Below are positions 11,685 through 22,945 of a DNA stretch of 64,000 bases, in pieces. The position numbers were made by a program, and so were the translations under genes. The notes below the pieces were generated by a model. It saw only the letters and a program-made list of their open reading frames with translations, was not told the origin of the DNA and ran no database searches. Source of the stretch: Balaenoptera acutorostrata. Lineage: Eukaryota > Chordata > Mammalia > Artiodactyla > Balaenopteridae. How positions within the stretch are numbered: position 1 is the first letter of the stretch; every line of letters starts with the position of its first letter. Location: positions 78,145,254 to 78,209,253 of the forward strand of contig NC_080068.1 in NCBI RefSeq assembly GCF_949987535.1. Reading direction: 5' to 3'.

Positions 11685-12500
11685 TGCTATGTGCCAGATA
11701 CTGGTACTAGGTATGCAGTGGAGAACAAAAGTTCTCTGCCCTCATGGGACTTTCTTTGGGGATGGAGATGGGATTCAGTACTCTGAAGGAACTGAGAGGT
11801 ACTAGACAATAGAAGGTGGGACTCTGAGCTGGAGTGGTCCAAGACGGCTCCCCTAGGGATGTGATGCTGAAGGTGTCTGATGGAAGCAAAGGTCTAGAAG
11901 GTGTAGCATTTATGATGGTCCTAAGGCTGGAAAAAGCTGGGCATGTTGAAGGACGTAAAGGAGGCCGATGTTGCTGCATTGCTGGGAGCAAGGAGCAGAG
12001 AGGCATGGGGTAAGGTCATGGGGGTAACTGAGTCCTATAGTATGTAGGCCCTTCATGACCACAGAAAAGAGTTCTGTTCCTCCTGAGCCCAATGAAAAGC
12101 CAAGAAAATTTACTTGTTAAACAATAACTGACTATTGGGTGAAGACTGAATTGGAGGGAGGATGTTGTGGCAGACAAAGCGAGATTAGAGTCCCTTTTTG
12201 AAGTTGGCAGTGAAGGTGGAGTCATGCTGGTCAACTGGGTGCCGTTTCTTCTGTGCACCCTCTTGCCTTTTTTACAGTCTCGGTTCAGCTGTGGTATGGG
12301 TTTCACCAATGGCTGGCAGAAATAGCAAGACTTGGTGATGGCCTGGTTGTAGGGTGGAGGGAAGGAATGAGGATTCTGACTGGAGTTACTGAGTTCAGTG
12401 GGGGAGACCAAAGGAGAACAGGCTGGAGGGGGGCAGAGGGAATCAGGAGCTCAGTTTGGGGCATGTTTACTGAGATGCCTGTTAAACATCCTAAAGAGAT
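11685..12500. repeat. Ancient interspersed repeat, probably L2/CR1-related
   Basis: The left edge reads GCTGCTATGTGCCAGATACT and is followed by a TCTCTGCCCTCATGGGACTT block, a GGCCCTTCATGACCACAGAA block and, near 12470, TGAGATGCCTGTTAAACATC. The same series of blocks recurs at 42615-43975 and in part at 28440-28930 and 62165-62460. I recognise it as an old mammal-wide repeat but cannot name the family with certainty. Open frames across it on both strands are shadows. Confidence 0.6.
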
Positions 12501-12773
12501 GTTGAAAGTTTCCCTTTTGTATCCAGCACTTCTAGCAAGAATGAGAGGCACCTATTATAGGCAACTATTTTGGATTTCATTATTTTTTTTTTCACTGTGT
12601 CTAAATTTGCACATATAGATAAGGTGTGTGACCTTTATTTATATATCACACATGACTAAACAGTATTCAAACAAGAAATGAGCATCTGTGGTATATAGGA
12701 AACTGTGATGGGGGGATGGGTTAACACTGAAAAATTTTAATATAGTTTTAGCCATTAAGAATCTTCTAATTCA

Positions 12774-13100
12774 GGGCTTCTCTGGTGGCGCAGTGGTTAA
12801 GAATCCGCCTGCCAATGCAGGGGATATGGGTTCTGGTCCGGGAAGATCCCACATGCCGCGGAGCAACTAAGCCCGTGCGCCACAACTACTGAGCCTGCGC
12901 TCTAGAGCCCGCGAGCCACAACTACTGAAGCCTGCACGCCTAGAGCCTCTGCTCCGCAACAAGAGAAGCCACCGCAATGAGAGGCCCGCGCACCGCAAGA
13001 AAGAGTAGCCCCCGCTCGCCGCAACTAGAGAAAGCCTGTGCACAGCAATGAAGACCCAACACAGCCAAAAATAAATAAGTAGAATAAATAAATTAAAAAA
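12774..13100 (+). mobile_element. CHR SINE, long form, forward
   Basis: Runs from GGGCTTCTCTGGTGGCGCAG to a CCAAAAATAAATAAG tail. It is flanked by an exact 14-base target-site duplication AATCTTCTAATTCA at 12760-12773 and 13101-13114, which fixes both ends and shows L1-type retrotransposition. Confidence 0.97.
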
Positions 13101-13114
13101 AATCTTCTAATTCA

Positions 13115-13613
13115 AATTAATTGTATATATATTTAATATTTCAGTATTAATTATATGTTTGATATTTGCATTATATATTTAACATATTGATATGCTACTA
13201 TATTATAAATATGTATGTGCTAAGATGATTAAATATTATATATTTAGTATAGAATACATATTTAATATGTGTTGAATTTACATTAAATGACATGTTTAAT
13301 ATTGAAACTAAGTGTAAATCATGCATGAACAAAGATTCATTCTATATTATGGGTGATAAAAAGGAAATATTACAACATGAAATACAGTGGCTCTCCTTTG
13401 TGAGTTACAACCACTTAGAGGCATGCAAATTCATGCTGCAAATATTGGCATATACAAATGGCTCCATTTAGGACATGCAAATATATTTCTTGTCTCTTCC
13501 TTACCTAACTTTACGAAGGGTCTGCTGCACTTCTGCGCAGTATGTGAGTGGAAACTGGAAGCCAACACGGACACACTTTAAACTACATTGTGAAAAGCTG
13601 ATTTGTATCTCTA
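13115..13613. other. AT-rich unique stretch
   Basis: Positions 13115-13290 are an irregular TA/TATTTAATAT-rich tract, possibly a degenerate microsatellite. No gene is seen in the remainder. Confidence 0.5.
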
Positions 13614-13628
13614 GCAAACCCGTTTTTT

Positions 13629-13999
13629 TTTTTTTTTATAACTTTAAAAAAAATAAATTTATTTATTTTATTTATTTCTTTTTGGCTGTGTTGGGTCTTC
13701 GTTGCTGTGTGCGGGCTTTCTCTAGCTGCGGCAAGCGGGAGCTACTCTTCCTTGAGCGGGCTTCTCATTGTGGTGGCTTCTCTTGTTGCGGAGCATGGGC
13801 TCTAGGCATGTGGGCTTCAGTAGTTGTAGCACATGGGCTCAGTAGTTGTGGCTCGCAGGCTCTAGAGCTCAGGCTCAGTAGTTGTGGTGCACGGGCTTAG
13901 TTGCTCCACGGCATGTGGGATCTTCCCGGACCAGGGCTCGAACCCGTGTCCCCTGCTTTGGCAGGCGGATTCTTAACCACTGCTCCACCAGGGAAGCCC
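13629..13999 (-). mobile_element. CHR SINE, long form, reverse
   Basis: Tail of T and ATTT runs, then TTTTTGGCTGTGTTGGGTCT, ending CACCAGGGAAGCCC. The target duplication GCAAACCCGTTTTTT occurs at 13614-13628 and 14000-14014. Confidence 0.96.
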
Positions 14000-14014
14000 G
14001 CAAACCCGTTTTTT

Positions 14015-14998
14015 GAGCTTCTAGAGCAAGCAGTTGGGGATATGATAACGAATAAGACATGAGGCTTTTGGAGCTTGGAGGGATGGAAACTATATCTGTA
14101 CCACCACTGCAAGCACTCCTCCCCCACCAGTGGTTATTCTAAAAATAAAAAATAAAAAGATTGAGCTTATATTTCCAAATTTGTAGGAATAAAATGCTAT
14201 ATTGTGGTTTGAAGCAATGGAAAACTCTAGTCCAAAGAAGTAATGTTTTAGACAGTCATAAACCATTAAGAGTGAGTGGACGTAGGAGAGGAGGTTGATA
14301 ATGTTTTGCAATCACAGCTATAGAAACTGTCAACGGCTGCATCTTTTCATTCTGGTATGTCAACACCAGTGGAGCCCATGAGGCATAATCAAATTTATTG
14401 TTGCTTAATTGGGCCAAATGGTGTGGTTTTTGGTTTTGCATAAGATGGGTCACTTTTCAAAAGGATATGTAGTATTTGAAGGTTTCGCATTTATTTCAAT
14501 GCTGTTTTCAATAAGGAAAATACTTTGGTGAGGAGCTACTACATGTATGTGCCTATGGTAATGAATCATATAGAGAAAAGGGGAGTTGTGTTTGAGTAAT
14601 TGCTTAACAGCCACCTGTAACTGAATATGTGAAGTTGAAAGTTGAAAACAGAAAATAATAATGGCTCCCAATAATCGTTGACATTGAAGGAGAACCTACT
14701 GTAATGCCAGGCATGACTTTAATCAGAACCAACTGTAAGAATTAGGTCCTCAAGCAGCTTGCCCAGGGTAAATAGTGGTTAGGATTCAGATTCTTGTAAG
14801 GTTTCCCAAATGAGGTGGGGTTTGGGAAAATCCCTGGACCAGGACCAGTCTTCTTACTAAGATCTTCCCTCGGCTTAGCAGACAAGTGACTTTGGACATG
14901 GCAATTTACCTCATTGGCTTTCAACTTCTTTGCCTTTAAAATTGGATAGAAAGGAGGGGAGATTTTGGACTAGACATGTTTTGCACAGCCCCAAATTT
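14015..14998. other. Mostly unique sequence, possible MIR remnant at the right
   Basis: No gene recognised. Positions about 14690-14800 (TAATGCCAGGCATGACTTTAA, then CAGCTTGCCCAGGGTAAATA) look like a highly diverged reversed MIR. Confidence 0.4.
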
Positions 14999-15012
14999 CT
15001 CTAAGTCTTTTT

Positions 15013-15365
15013 TTAAAAAATAAATTTATTTATTTATTTATTTGTCTGTGTTGGGTCTTTGTTGCTGTGTGCTGGCTTTTCTCTAGTTGCGGCGAGCGGG
15101 GGCTACTCTTCGTTGTGGTGCGTGGGCTTCTCATTGCGGTGGCTTTTCTTATTGCAGAGCACGGGCTCTAGGTGCACGGGCTTCAGTAGTTGTGGCACGT
15201 GGGCTCAGCAGTTGTGGCTTGCGGGCTCTAGAGTGCAGGCTCAGTAGTTGTGGTGCACGGGCTTAGTTGCTCCGCGGCATGTGAGATCTTCCCAGACCAG
15301 GGCTCGAACCTGTGTCCCCTGCATTGGCAGGCGGATTCTTAACCACTGTGCCACCAGGGAAGTCC
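15013..15365 (-). mobile_element. CHR SINE, long form, reverse
   Basis: Full-length body with A/T-rich tail on the left and head ending CACCAGGGAAGTCC. Target duplication CTCTAAGTCTTTTT at 14999-15012 and from 15366. Confidence 0.96.
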
Positions 15366-15617
15366 CTCTAAGTCTTTTTACTTTCATTGTTCAAATCTGT
15401 AAAAGGTTGCTATTCATAGGATTTCTAAAGGGAAGATCAAGATGGTGGGAGTAAATGAGGATGGGGCGTAGGGATGGATTAGAAGGGCAGTCACCCTGGC
15501 ATTAAGTCACAGGAAGAAAATGGCTAGGTTAGATGGCCTGTACAAATCTTACAGAGTTCTTACAGGCTTGATTCTTGATTCTTGAATCCCATTTGAGGTA
15601 GTGAATATTGCTGATAT

Positions 15618-15863
15618 ATAAGGTGGTTCTAGACCAGTGGTTCTTCACTGGGGGAGATTGTCCTCCAGGGGACATTTGGCAATGTCTGGAGACATTACTG
15701 GTTGTCGCAGTCTGGGAGGGGCGGAACGCTACTGGCATCTCTGGGCAGAGGCCAAGGATGCTTCTAAACATCTTGAAGTGCACAGGGCAACCCCTTACAA
15801 TAAAGAATTATCTGACCCAAAAGTCAATAGTGCCAAGGTTTGGAAACCCCGTTCTAGGTGAGT
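15618..15863 (+). mobile_element. MER5A-type hAT-Charlie MITE
   Basis: The MER5A landmarks are in order: AGTGGTTCTTCACTGGGGGA, GGGGACATTTGGCAATGTCT, GGAGACATTACTGGTTGTCG, ACTGGCATCT, AAAGAATTATCTGACCCAAA and a terminal inverted end near GGTTTGGAAACCCC. The flanks GTTCTAGA and GTTCTAGG look like an 8-base hAT target duplication with one change. Open frames crossing it are accidental. Confidence 0.92.
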
Positions 15864-16073
15864 CTTTGCTCTCCACAACCACTACAGTCTATACAACAAA
15901 TAGTGTTCCTGCCTTTAGTTTTTAATAGCACTCATCTCTTTCCTGAAGATTCAGGGTCAGAGAAGGAATTTGGGGGAGAAGGTCAGTGACAAAGCCGAAT
16001 TGAACTCTGTTCTTACGATGCAGGTGTTCACCAGCAGCCTGCTAGAAAAGTTCTCAGTAGTTTATTTCTCCCT

Positions 16074-16390
16074 GGGACTTCCCTGGTGGTGCAGTGGTTA
16101 AGAATCCGCCTGCCAATGCAAGGGACACGGGTTCGATCCCTGGTCCGGGAAGATCCCACATGCCTTAGAGCAACTAAGCCTGTGCGCCACAACAACTGAG
16201 CCTGCGCTCTAGAGCCCACAAGCCACAACTGCTGAAGCCCGCACGCCTAGAGCCCACGTTCCGCAACAAGAGAAGCCACCGCAATGAGAAGCCCACTCAC
16301 CTCAACTAGAGAAAGCCTGCACGCAGCAATGAAGACCCAACATAGCCAAAAATATAAATAAATAATTAAATAAATTTATTTTTTAAAAAA
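16074..16390 (+). mobile_element. CHR SINE, long form, forward
   Basis: Starts GGGACTTCCCTGGTGGTGCA and ends in an AAATAAATAATTAAATAAAT tail. The exact 15-base duplication AGTTTATTTCTCCCT lies at 16059-16073 and 16391-16405. Confidence 0.97.
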
Positions 16391-16510
16391 AGTTTATTTC
16401 TCCCTTTGCCATGGATTCAGTGCTTAATGTCAGTCACTTCACTCTTGCCTTCTCAGGTTCTGAGAATTTTTCCTTAGGTACAACTGGATGTCACTACAGT
16501 ACTTGCAGTA

Positions 16511-16637
16511 TTTTGCTAAACTTTTTTTTTCTTTTTGAGAGGCGTCTTGGTCTTTATACTTCCAGAATTTTGCTAGACTTTTTTTTCTTTTTTTTTTTGA
16601 CTTTTTTTTCTTTTTGAGAGGTGTCTTGGTCTTTATA
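16511..16637. repeat. Local duplication with poly-T expansion
   Basis: Copy one at 16511-16558 reads TTTTGCTAAAC, a T run, CTTTTTGAGAGGCGTCTTGG and TCTTTATA. The second copy at 16568-16637 repeats TTTTGCTAGAC, a T run duplicated again, CTTTTTGAGAGGTGTCTTGG and TCTTTATA. It is not a repeat family I recognise. An open frame across it (16411-16617) gains phenylalanine runs only from the T tracts. Confidence 0.8.
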
Positions 16638-17490
16638 AATTCTAAGAGCTGGGCTTAGAGAAAGTTTGTTAGTAGGGTCTTTTCAGATGTAAAGATGCCT
16701 TCAGTTTAAAGCTTTAGGTTAAGAAAGAATGAAGTTGTCCTGTGCTTTATCAAGTCTGTATCTTGGATTCATCTAAAAAAAAAAAATCTTGTACAATGCT
16801 TTAAATTCCATGGAGAGAGAAGATCTATATTATATAAATACATGCTGGTGATTGATATATAGACACATTGTCAGCAACTTTGGAGAAACAACAAACATTC
16901 AAGGATGTCTAGAAATGAACTCCATGTATTATGCTGACATTTTCCTCTGAAGAAACATTTTGGTCAATATGTGATGTCCTATAGATTTAGAGAAGAAAGA
17001 TAAATGGATTTAGATTTGCAGTTGTTCCTGGCTGAGGGAAGCTTAGTTTACCTAGTTTCCATACGAAATTAATTACAAAGAACACCTTTTGTGTTATGCT
17101 AGGTCAGGTCATTTAAGGTCACAAAAGCTCTACAAATACCCTGTTAGATCAGGGCATTTGCAGGCTTCATAGGATGTATTTTGGACAGTGTAATTCATGA
17201 ATTTCTAGTTACACTCTTTGAATGTCTGTTAGATACAAACCCTAGATGCCATTATGTCTACACACCCACACATTATGGATTCATGATCAATGAATTCATT
17301 CAAATTCCAGGGAACTTATCTACATTTCCCTCCCTTTTACCTTTAAGATCAACTGGTTCTACAATTTACTACGTCTCATTAAAGAGGTGCTTATTTTTCT
17401 TTGCTCTAAAGCTAACTTTCAGGCTTTCTAGAGGTAGCTAATTTAACTGCACCCTGGCTCTCTTGACCCTTCATGCTTTTGACATTTGAG
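16638..17490. other. Unique sequence, nothing recognised
   Basis: No gene or repeat family is recognised. Confidence 0.4.
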
Positions 17491-17503
17491 TCCTATTCCT
17501 TTT

Positions 17504-17858
17504 TTTTTTTTTTTAATTAATTAATTAATTTTTTGGCTGTGTTGGGTCTTCGTTGCTGCTTGCAGTCTTTCTTTAGTTGCGTTGAGCGGAGGCTACTCTT
17601 CGTTGCGGTGCATGGGCTTCTCATTGCGGTGGCTTCTCTTGTTGCGGAGCACCCGCTCTAGGTGCGTGACTTCAGTAGTTGTGGCATGCAGGCTTAGTAG
17701 TTGTGGCTCATGGGCTCTAGAGCGCAGGCTCAGTTGTTATGGCGCACAGGCTTAGTTACTTCGCGGCATGTGGGATCTTCCCGGACCAGGGCTCGAACCT
17801 GTGTCCCCTGTATTGGCAGGCGGATTCTTAACCACTGTGCCACCAGGGAAGCCCCACA
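17504..17858 (-). mobile_element. CHR SINE, long form, reverse
   Basis: T and TTAA tail at the left, head ending CACCAGGGAAGCCCC at the right. Target duplication TCCTATTCCTTTT at 17491-17503 and 17859-17871. Confidence 0.96.
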
Positions 17859-18129
17859 TCCTATTCCTTTTCAGTCTTCATCTTTCTGTTCTCAAGAGGC
17901 TTGTATCTTGTATGGAAGGCCAATACCCAATGCCTGATTATTTTAGTTGCTCCTCTTATGATATTGGAGATATAGAGATACACATCTCATCTGTGATATT
18001 TTTGATGTGATGGAAAATTTTCCGAATTAACCTAAGGTGATCTGTGGTTTTGCCCAACTATCAAATAACACTTTCAGGTTTGCTTCCAAAACTCTTCTTG
18101 AAAATTCTATGTGTTTTGTTGGCCTTTTT

Positions 18130-18470
18130 TGGTAGTAATAACTCCAGCCGTTTATTCATTGAGTAAATACAGGTTCTATATCAGGCATGGGAGATACAAA
18201 ATGGATAAGAAATACTCTGGGTTCTTAAGGAGCTCACACATGAGGCAAGTCATGTAAGGAAAAAAACACATTTTTGTATTTTCTATGGTAGAGGTATTTG
18301 TTTACTCATCCAATCGATTCACTAAAAACCATTTATTTTGTGTCTACATTTATCTTCTAGAAATAAGAAAAGATCTATTTTAAAGGAGCTTATAGGCTAG
18401 TACAGACAGACTGACAACATTAAAAATGAGTGCCATGAAATATTCTAGGTGCTGTTAGGGATCAGTAGCG
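18130..18470 (-). repeat. L2 fragments, reverse orientation
   Basis: GTTTATTCATTGAGTAAATAC with GGAGATACAAAATGGATAAG and TAAGGAGCTCACACATGAGG matches the reversed L2 3' end. A second similar series (TAAAAACCATTTATTTTGTG, then AAAGGAGCTTATAGGCTAGT) follows at 18310-18450. Confidence 0.65.
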
Positions 18471-18544
18471 TCAGTTTAACCTGAGGAGGCATATGCGGGG
18501 GGAGGGGTGGGGGGAGCGTGAACTTTAGGGAACTCCTCATGAAG

Positions 18545-18654
18545 ACAAGACCTGTAATACACTTAACATTCACATAGCATGTGTTAAGTGCCTGGTCCTA
18601 TTCTAAGCACTTTACAAAGATGAACTCATCTAATTCACATAAAAACACTATGAA
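18545..18654 (-). repeat. MIR, left part (split by younger insertions)
   Basis: Reversed MIR blocks are visible: TTAAGTGCCTGGTCCTATTC, TAAGCACTTTACAAAGATGA and ACTCATCTAATTCACATAAA. The element resumes after 19349 with TGAGGTACATACAATGATTA and TCCCCATTTTATAGACTAGA. The SINE and L1 at 18655-19337 lie inside it. Confidence 0.85.
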
Positions 18655-18965
18655 GGGCTTCCCTGGTGGCGCAGTGATTGAGAATCTGCCTGCCAATGCA
18701 GGGGACAGGGGTTCGAGCCCTGGTCTGGGAAGATCCCACATGCCGCGGAGCAACTAGGCCCGTGAGCCACAATTACTGAGCCTGCGCGTCTGGAACCTGT
18801 GCTCCGCAACAAGAGAGGCCGCGGTAGTGAGAGGCCCGCGCACCGCGATGAAGAGTGGCCCCCGCTTGCTGCAACTAGAGAAAGCCCTAGCACAGAAACG
18901 AAGACCCAACATAGCAATCAATCAATCAATCAATCAATCAATCTTTAAAAAACAAAAAACAAAAA
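18655..18965 (+). mobile_element. CHR SINE, young subfamily, forward
   Basis: Head GGGCTTCCCTGGTGGCGCAG followed by the young-subfamily segment TGATTGAGAATCTGCCTGCC. The tail is (CAAT)n then AAAAAC. Target duplication AAAAACACTATGAA at 18641-18654 and 18966-18979. Confidence 0.97.
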
Positions 18966-18979
18966 AAAAACACTATGAA

Positions 18980-19337
18980 AAGCGGTGCTGATGAACGTAG
19001 TGGCAGGGCAGGAATAAAGACGCAGATGTAGAGAACAGACTTGAGGGCACGGGGAGGGGGAAGGGGAAGCTGGGATGAAGTGAGAGAGTGGCATGGGCAT
19101 ATATATACTACCAAATGTAAAATAGATAGCTAGTGGGAAGCAGCCGCATAGCACAGGGAGATCAGCTAGTGCTTTGTGACCACCTAGAGGGGTGGGATAG
19201 GGAGGATGGGAGGGAGACGCAAGAGGGAGGGGATATGGGGATATATGTATAAATATAGCTGATTCACTTTGTTGTACAGCAGGAACTAACACAACATGGT
19301 AAAGCATTTATACTCCAATAAAGATGTGAAAAAAAAG
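18980..19337 (+). mobile_element. L1 3' end fragment, forward
   Basis: The sequence matches the artiodactyl-type L1 3' end: GATAGCTAGTGGGAAGCAGC, ATTCACTTTGTTGTACAGCA, CAGGAACTAACACAACATGG and ATACTCCAATAAAGATGTGA, then poly-A. The flanking AACACTATGA at 18970-18978 and 19339-19349 acts as its target duplication, the same site used by the neighbouring SINE. Confidence 0.93.
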
Positions 19338-19340
19338 AAA

Positions 19341-19490
19341 ACACTATGAGGTACATACAATGATTATCCCCATTTTATAGACTAGAAGACTGAGCTGCAG
19401 AGAGGTTCAGGAACTTGGCTAGGGTTACATAGCTTGGTAAGGGCAGAGCCAGATTTCAATGCCAGGCAATTTGGCTCTGGAATTAGATGT
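19341..19490 (-). repeat. MIR, right part
   Basis: Continuation of the split MIR: ATTATCCCCATTTTATAGAC, GCAGAGAGGTTCAGGAACTT, GGGTTACATAGCTTGGTAAG and GGCAGAGCCAGATTTCAATG are the reversed MIR core and tRNA-derived side. Confidence 0.88.
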
Positions 19491-19760
19491 GATTCTTGAA
19501 TGAGTCTTGAAAGAGACTCAGAGATATGAAAAACAGGTAGTTGCCAATTAGGGGGAAATCCCTAACCTCAGAGAGAGATGAGGCGAAGAGGCAGGAAGAA
19601 ACTTTAGAGATAAGAATTTTATCTCATGGCCAAAGCATGTAATTTATAGAAAGTAAATAAAAATGCAAACTGAAAAAGAAGGAAAAAAATCACCTGGGTT
19701 AAATTTGTTAAATTTTTTGTACCTTTCCTTTAAGCTCTTTGGGTATGTATTTGCATTTTT

Positions 19761-20059
19761 AAAAAAATTAATTAATTAATTAATTAATTAATTTTTGGCT
19801 GTGTTCGGTCTTCGTTTCTGTGCGAGGGCTTTCTCTAGTTGTGGCGAGCGGGGGCCACTCTTCATCGCGGTGCGCAGGCCTCTCACTACCGCGGCCTCTC
19901 CCGTTGCGGAGCACAGGCTCCAGACACGCAGGCTCAGTAGTTGTGGCTCACAGGCCCAGTTGCTCCGCGGCATGTGGGATCCTCCCAGACCAGGGCTCGA
20001 ACCCGTGTCCCCTGCATTGGCAGGCGGATTCTCAACCACTGCACCACCAGGGAAGCCCC
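19761..20059 (-). mobile_element. CHR SINE, young subfamily, reverse
   Basis: TTAA-rich tail, then TTTTTGGCTGTGTTCGGTCT and the young-type CACTCTTCATCGCGGTGCGC segment with a single 24-base unit. Ends CACCAGGGAAGCCCC. Target duplication ATGTATTTGCATTTTT at 19745-19760 and 20060-20075. Confidence 0.96.
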
Positions 20060-20079
20060 ATGTATTTGCATTTTTTTCA

Positions 20080-20239
20080 CATAGTCCTCGAACCGTACCA
20101 CAAGTCTGTATTACTGTCCTTCACGTTAGCTCACTTAATCTTTGCACCGTCCCTGGAATATTCGTAGTCCCCATTTTACAGAGGAGGAGACTGAGGCTGC
20201 ATGAGGAAACAGCTTAGTTCACATGGAACCCACAATCTA
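20080..20239 (-). repeat. MIR, reverse orientation
   Basis: TAGCTCACTTAATCTTTGCA, TAGTCCCCATTTTACAGAGG and AGGAGACTGAGGCTGCATGA correspond to the reversed MIR core. Confidence 0.75.
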
Positions 20240-21144
20240 ACCCAGGCGTTCTAAACTGATGTTCTGGTTTTTTTCTATTTCACACCTGCCTCCCAAAACA
20301 AAGGTGGATATAAAAAGAGGTATGGAAATGTATCCAAGACACTGCAGATAGCTCACATGTTTCATGTCATCTTGTTTTTCCAAATCAGTGATGACAGCAG
20401 GATTAGCAGACTGACTCTAAGGAATGTTCATGTAAGACACTCTACTTCGTTCAACGGTGCCATGCTTGCAGGATTTCTGCTACTTGTGTTTACTTCATAA
20501 CATGTGCTCACCCCCCCACCACCCCCCGAGTGTGGCTTCTTTGCCAGGATCTTACTAAGAATTGTACCTGCTTTACTGACAACGGCTTTGGCAGGTCAGT
20601 GATTACCAGAGCAGAGATTGTCATTGCTCCAACAATCTCTAAATTCAGGACTTGCATGTTTGCCGGGCACAAACAAGCCTAGTTGACAGGAGAGAAAAAG
20701 AAATCCAAGTCTAAGCTTGTTTCATTCTCGATGACAAAAGAAAGGACTTTTTATGCTGTTTTGTACATGGTCTTAATACTCAACAGGGGTTGGGCCCTCG
20801 TGTAGGGGCATGAGATCTTTGGCTACTGGGTTGGTACTTTAGAGCCTGTACGCTTGAGGACCTAAAGTACTCTCTGAGCCTGCTTTTCCCTCAAATGGTC
20901 ATGTTCTGCTTACTCTGTCAACCCGACCGGCATTTACTGGAGCACCTACTGGTACTGGTCATTCTGATCAATTCTGGGGAGTTGTAGATGAACCACCCAC
21001 TCTCCCTGCCTTCAGGCTGCTCACATTCCAGTGGGGACAGCTGACCTCTCCCACCTTACTGTAATACAACACGGCATGGGATCTGGACCGGGAGCCCTGA
21101 GGAGGGGACAGTCAGGCAAGAGAGGGGTCTTTTAGCTGGATTTT
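20240..21144. other. Unique sequence, nothing recognised
   Basis: About 0.9 kb without a recognisable family or exon. A C-rich run is at 20510-20528. Confidence 0.4.
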
Positions 21145-21815
21145 GTTGTTGTTGTTTTTTGATACATAATTCATATACCATAAATGTCACCATTTTTAAA
21201 GTGGAAAATTCAGTGGTTTTTAGTAAATTTACAAAGTTGTGCAGTCTAATCCACCACATAATCCCAGAACATTTTCATTACCCTAAAAAGAAACCCTGTG
21301 CCTGTTAAATAGTCATTCCCCATTTCCCTTTCCCCCACCCACTGGCAACTACTAATCTACTTTCTGTCTCTATGGATTTGCCTATTCTAGACATTTCATA
21401 TAAACAGAATCTTATAATATGTGGCCTTTGTGTCTGGCTTGTTTCACTTTGCCTGTATGTTTTCAAGTTTCATCTATGTTGTAGCATGTATCAGTGCTTC
21501 ATTCTTTTTTTTTTTTTTTTAAGTATTTATTTATTTATTTGGTTGCACTGGGTCTTAGTTGTGGCAGGCAGGCTCCTTGGTTGCGGCACGTGGGCTCCTT
21601 AGTTGTGGCATGCAAACTCTTAGTTGCATCATGCACGTGGGATCTAGTTCCCTGACCAGGGATCAAACCTGGGCCCCCTGCATTGGGAGTGCAATGTCTT
21701 AACCACTGCGCTACCAGGGAAGTCCCTTCATTCCTTTTTATGGCTGAAAATATTCCATTGTATGGATGTATCATATTTTGTTTATCCATTCATTAGTTGA
21801 TGGAATTTGGTTTCA
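21145..21815 (-). mobile_element. Old L1 (L1M-type) 3' region, reverse, split by a SINE
   Basis: Reads as reversed L1 sequence: AATTCATATACCATAAATGT, TGGCAACTACTAATCTACTT, TCTCTATGGATTTGCCTATT and, after the SINE, TTATGGCTGAAAATATTCCA and GTTTATCCATTCATTAGTTG. It is considerably diverged. No frame survives. Confidence 0.88.
21511..21725 (-). mobile_element. CHR-1-like SINE, older short form, reverse
   Basis: About 215 bases with ATTT tail, GGTTGCACTGGGTCTTAGTT and a head ending CTACCAGGGAAGTCC. It lacks the long-form middle. Target duplication CTTCATTC(T/C)TTTTT at 21497-21510 and 21726-21739 inside the L1. Confidence 0.94.
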
Positions 21816-21899
21816 GCTGGATTTTGAATGAATGGACACGTTTTTGCAAGGCATAGAAAGGAGGGTGCATTTTATGGCAGATAAAAACCATCGTTTAAA

Positions 21900-22110
21900 T
21901 TAACACATATGTATGTGGCATAGTACCTGCAGAATGCCGGGCACATCTCAAGTCCTCATTACAAGCCGGTGAGGTGGCAAATGAGGCAGAAAGACCATTT
22001 GCCCAGGTTACCAGCCAGTAAGTGGAGAGCTGGGGACCAAATGCAGGCAGTCTGGCTTCGTAGTTCATTGCTCAACCACCCAGTTGAGCTATGAAGCCAG
22101 GGTCGTGGGA
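21900..22110 (-). repeat. MIR, reverse orientation
   Basis: GCAGAATGCCGGGCACATCT, CAGTAAGTGGAGAGCTGGGG and GCAGGCAGTCTGGCTTCGTA fit the reversed MIR with heavy divergence. Confidence 0.65.
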
Positions 22111-22194
22111 CAAGGCAAGCCTAGTCTGAGGAGCTGTCTGGGGCAAGAGGGATGCAAGAGAGCGTGACAGATGAGGCCGGACACTGGGTATCCT

Positions 22195-22945
22195 GCACTC
22201 AGCGCTTGTCTTTGTAAAAGACACATCTGACTGCATCATTCTCCTATTTAAAAACTGCCCCTAGTTCTCCATCTTTTTATATTAGTTTCCCAATGCCAAT
22301 TATTTCTTGCTACCTTTATACTTTTTCCCATACCTATATTTCACATATATCATTGTTTAATGTTTTCTTTAAATCAACTCACTTTAGTTTTGCTTATGCA
22401 CATTTATTTAAAGTGGAACTTTATCTCCCTTCCTTAACTGGAAAAGCAGTATTTTTCTAATGCACATTTAAATAAACCAAACCATTAAGATGAAATGCCT
22501 TCACTCATTGCCACCTAAAAGCAGCTTGCACACCAGAAGGGTGTGTCATACTTATGGAGAAATTGGGGCTTGCAGGGTAAGGTTTGAGCACTGTACTGGG
22601 CCCTTCAAAACCCTGCTTCAGTCTATGCTTCAGCCCCATATCTGGCTCGTACATAAAACTGCCCCGTGTAGTTGTCACATCAAACATGCTTCCCTCCTTC
22701 TTGGACTCATCATGCTTTTTCATGACAACATATTGTTCTTTTGACTGTCCTTCCTCTTCTCTCTCCATTCTTCCTTATCACCAGCTCAAATAATTCCTCC
22801 TCTTTCAAGTCTTCTCAGATCCTCTGGGTTCCTCCAGAATTTGGCTCTAAGATGTCTTACGTTGCTGTTACTTTTTTAGTGTGTCACTATTAGATCTGAG
22901 GTGCCTCAAGGCTGGGAACATTATTTGTTGAATGAATAAATGATT
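22195..22945 (+). repeat. L2 remnants, forward orientation
   Basis: GACACATCTGACTGCATCAT with CTGCCCCTAGTTCTCCATC at 22220-22272 and the 3' landmarks TCAAGTCTTCTCAGATCCTC, TGTCACTATTAGATCTGAGG and ATTTGTTGAATGAATAAATG at 22800-22945 fit L2. The middle (22300-22780) is too diverged to be sure. Short frames on both strands here are shadows. Confidence 0.6.

Noticed and set aside
12253..12618. 121-residue frame on + and 131-residue frame on - nearby
   Set aside because: Both lie largely in an ancient interspersed repeat and resemble no protein.
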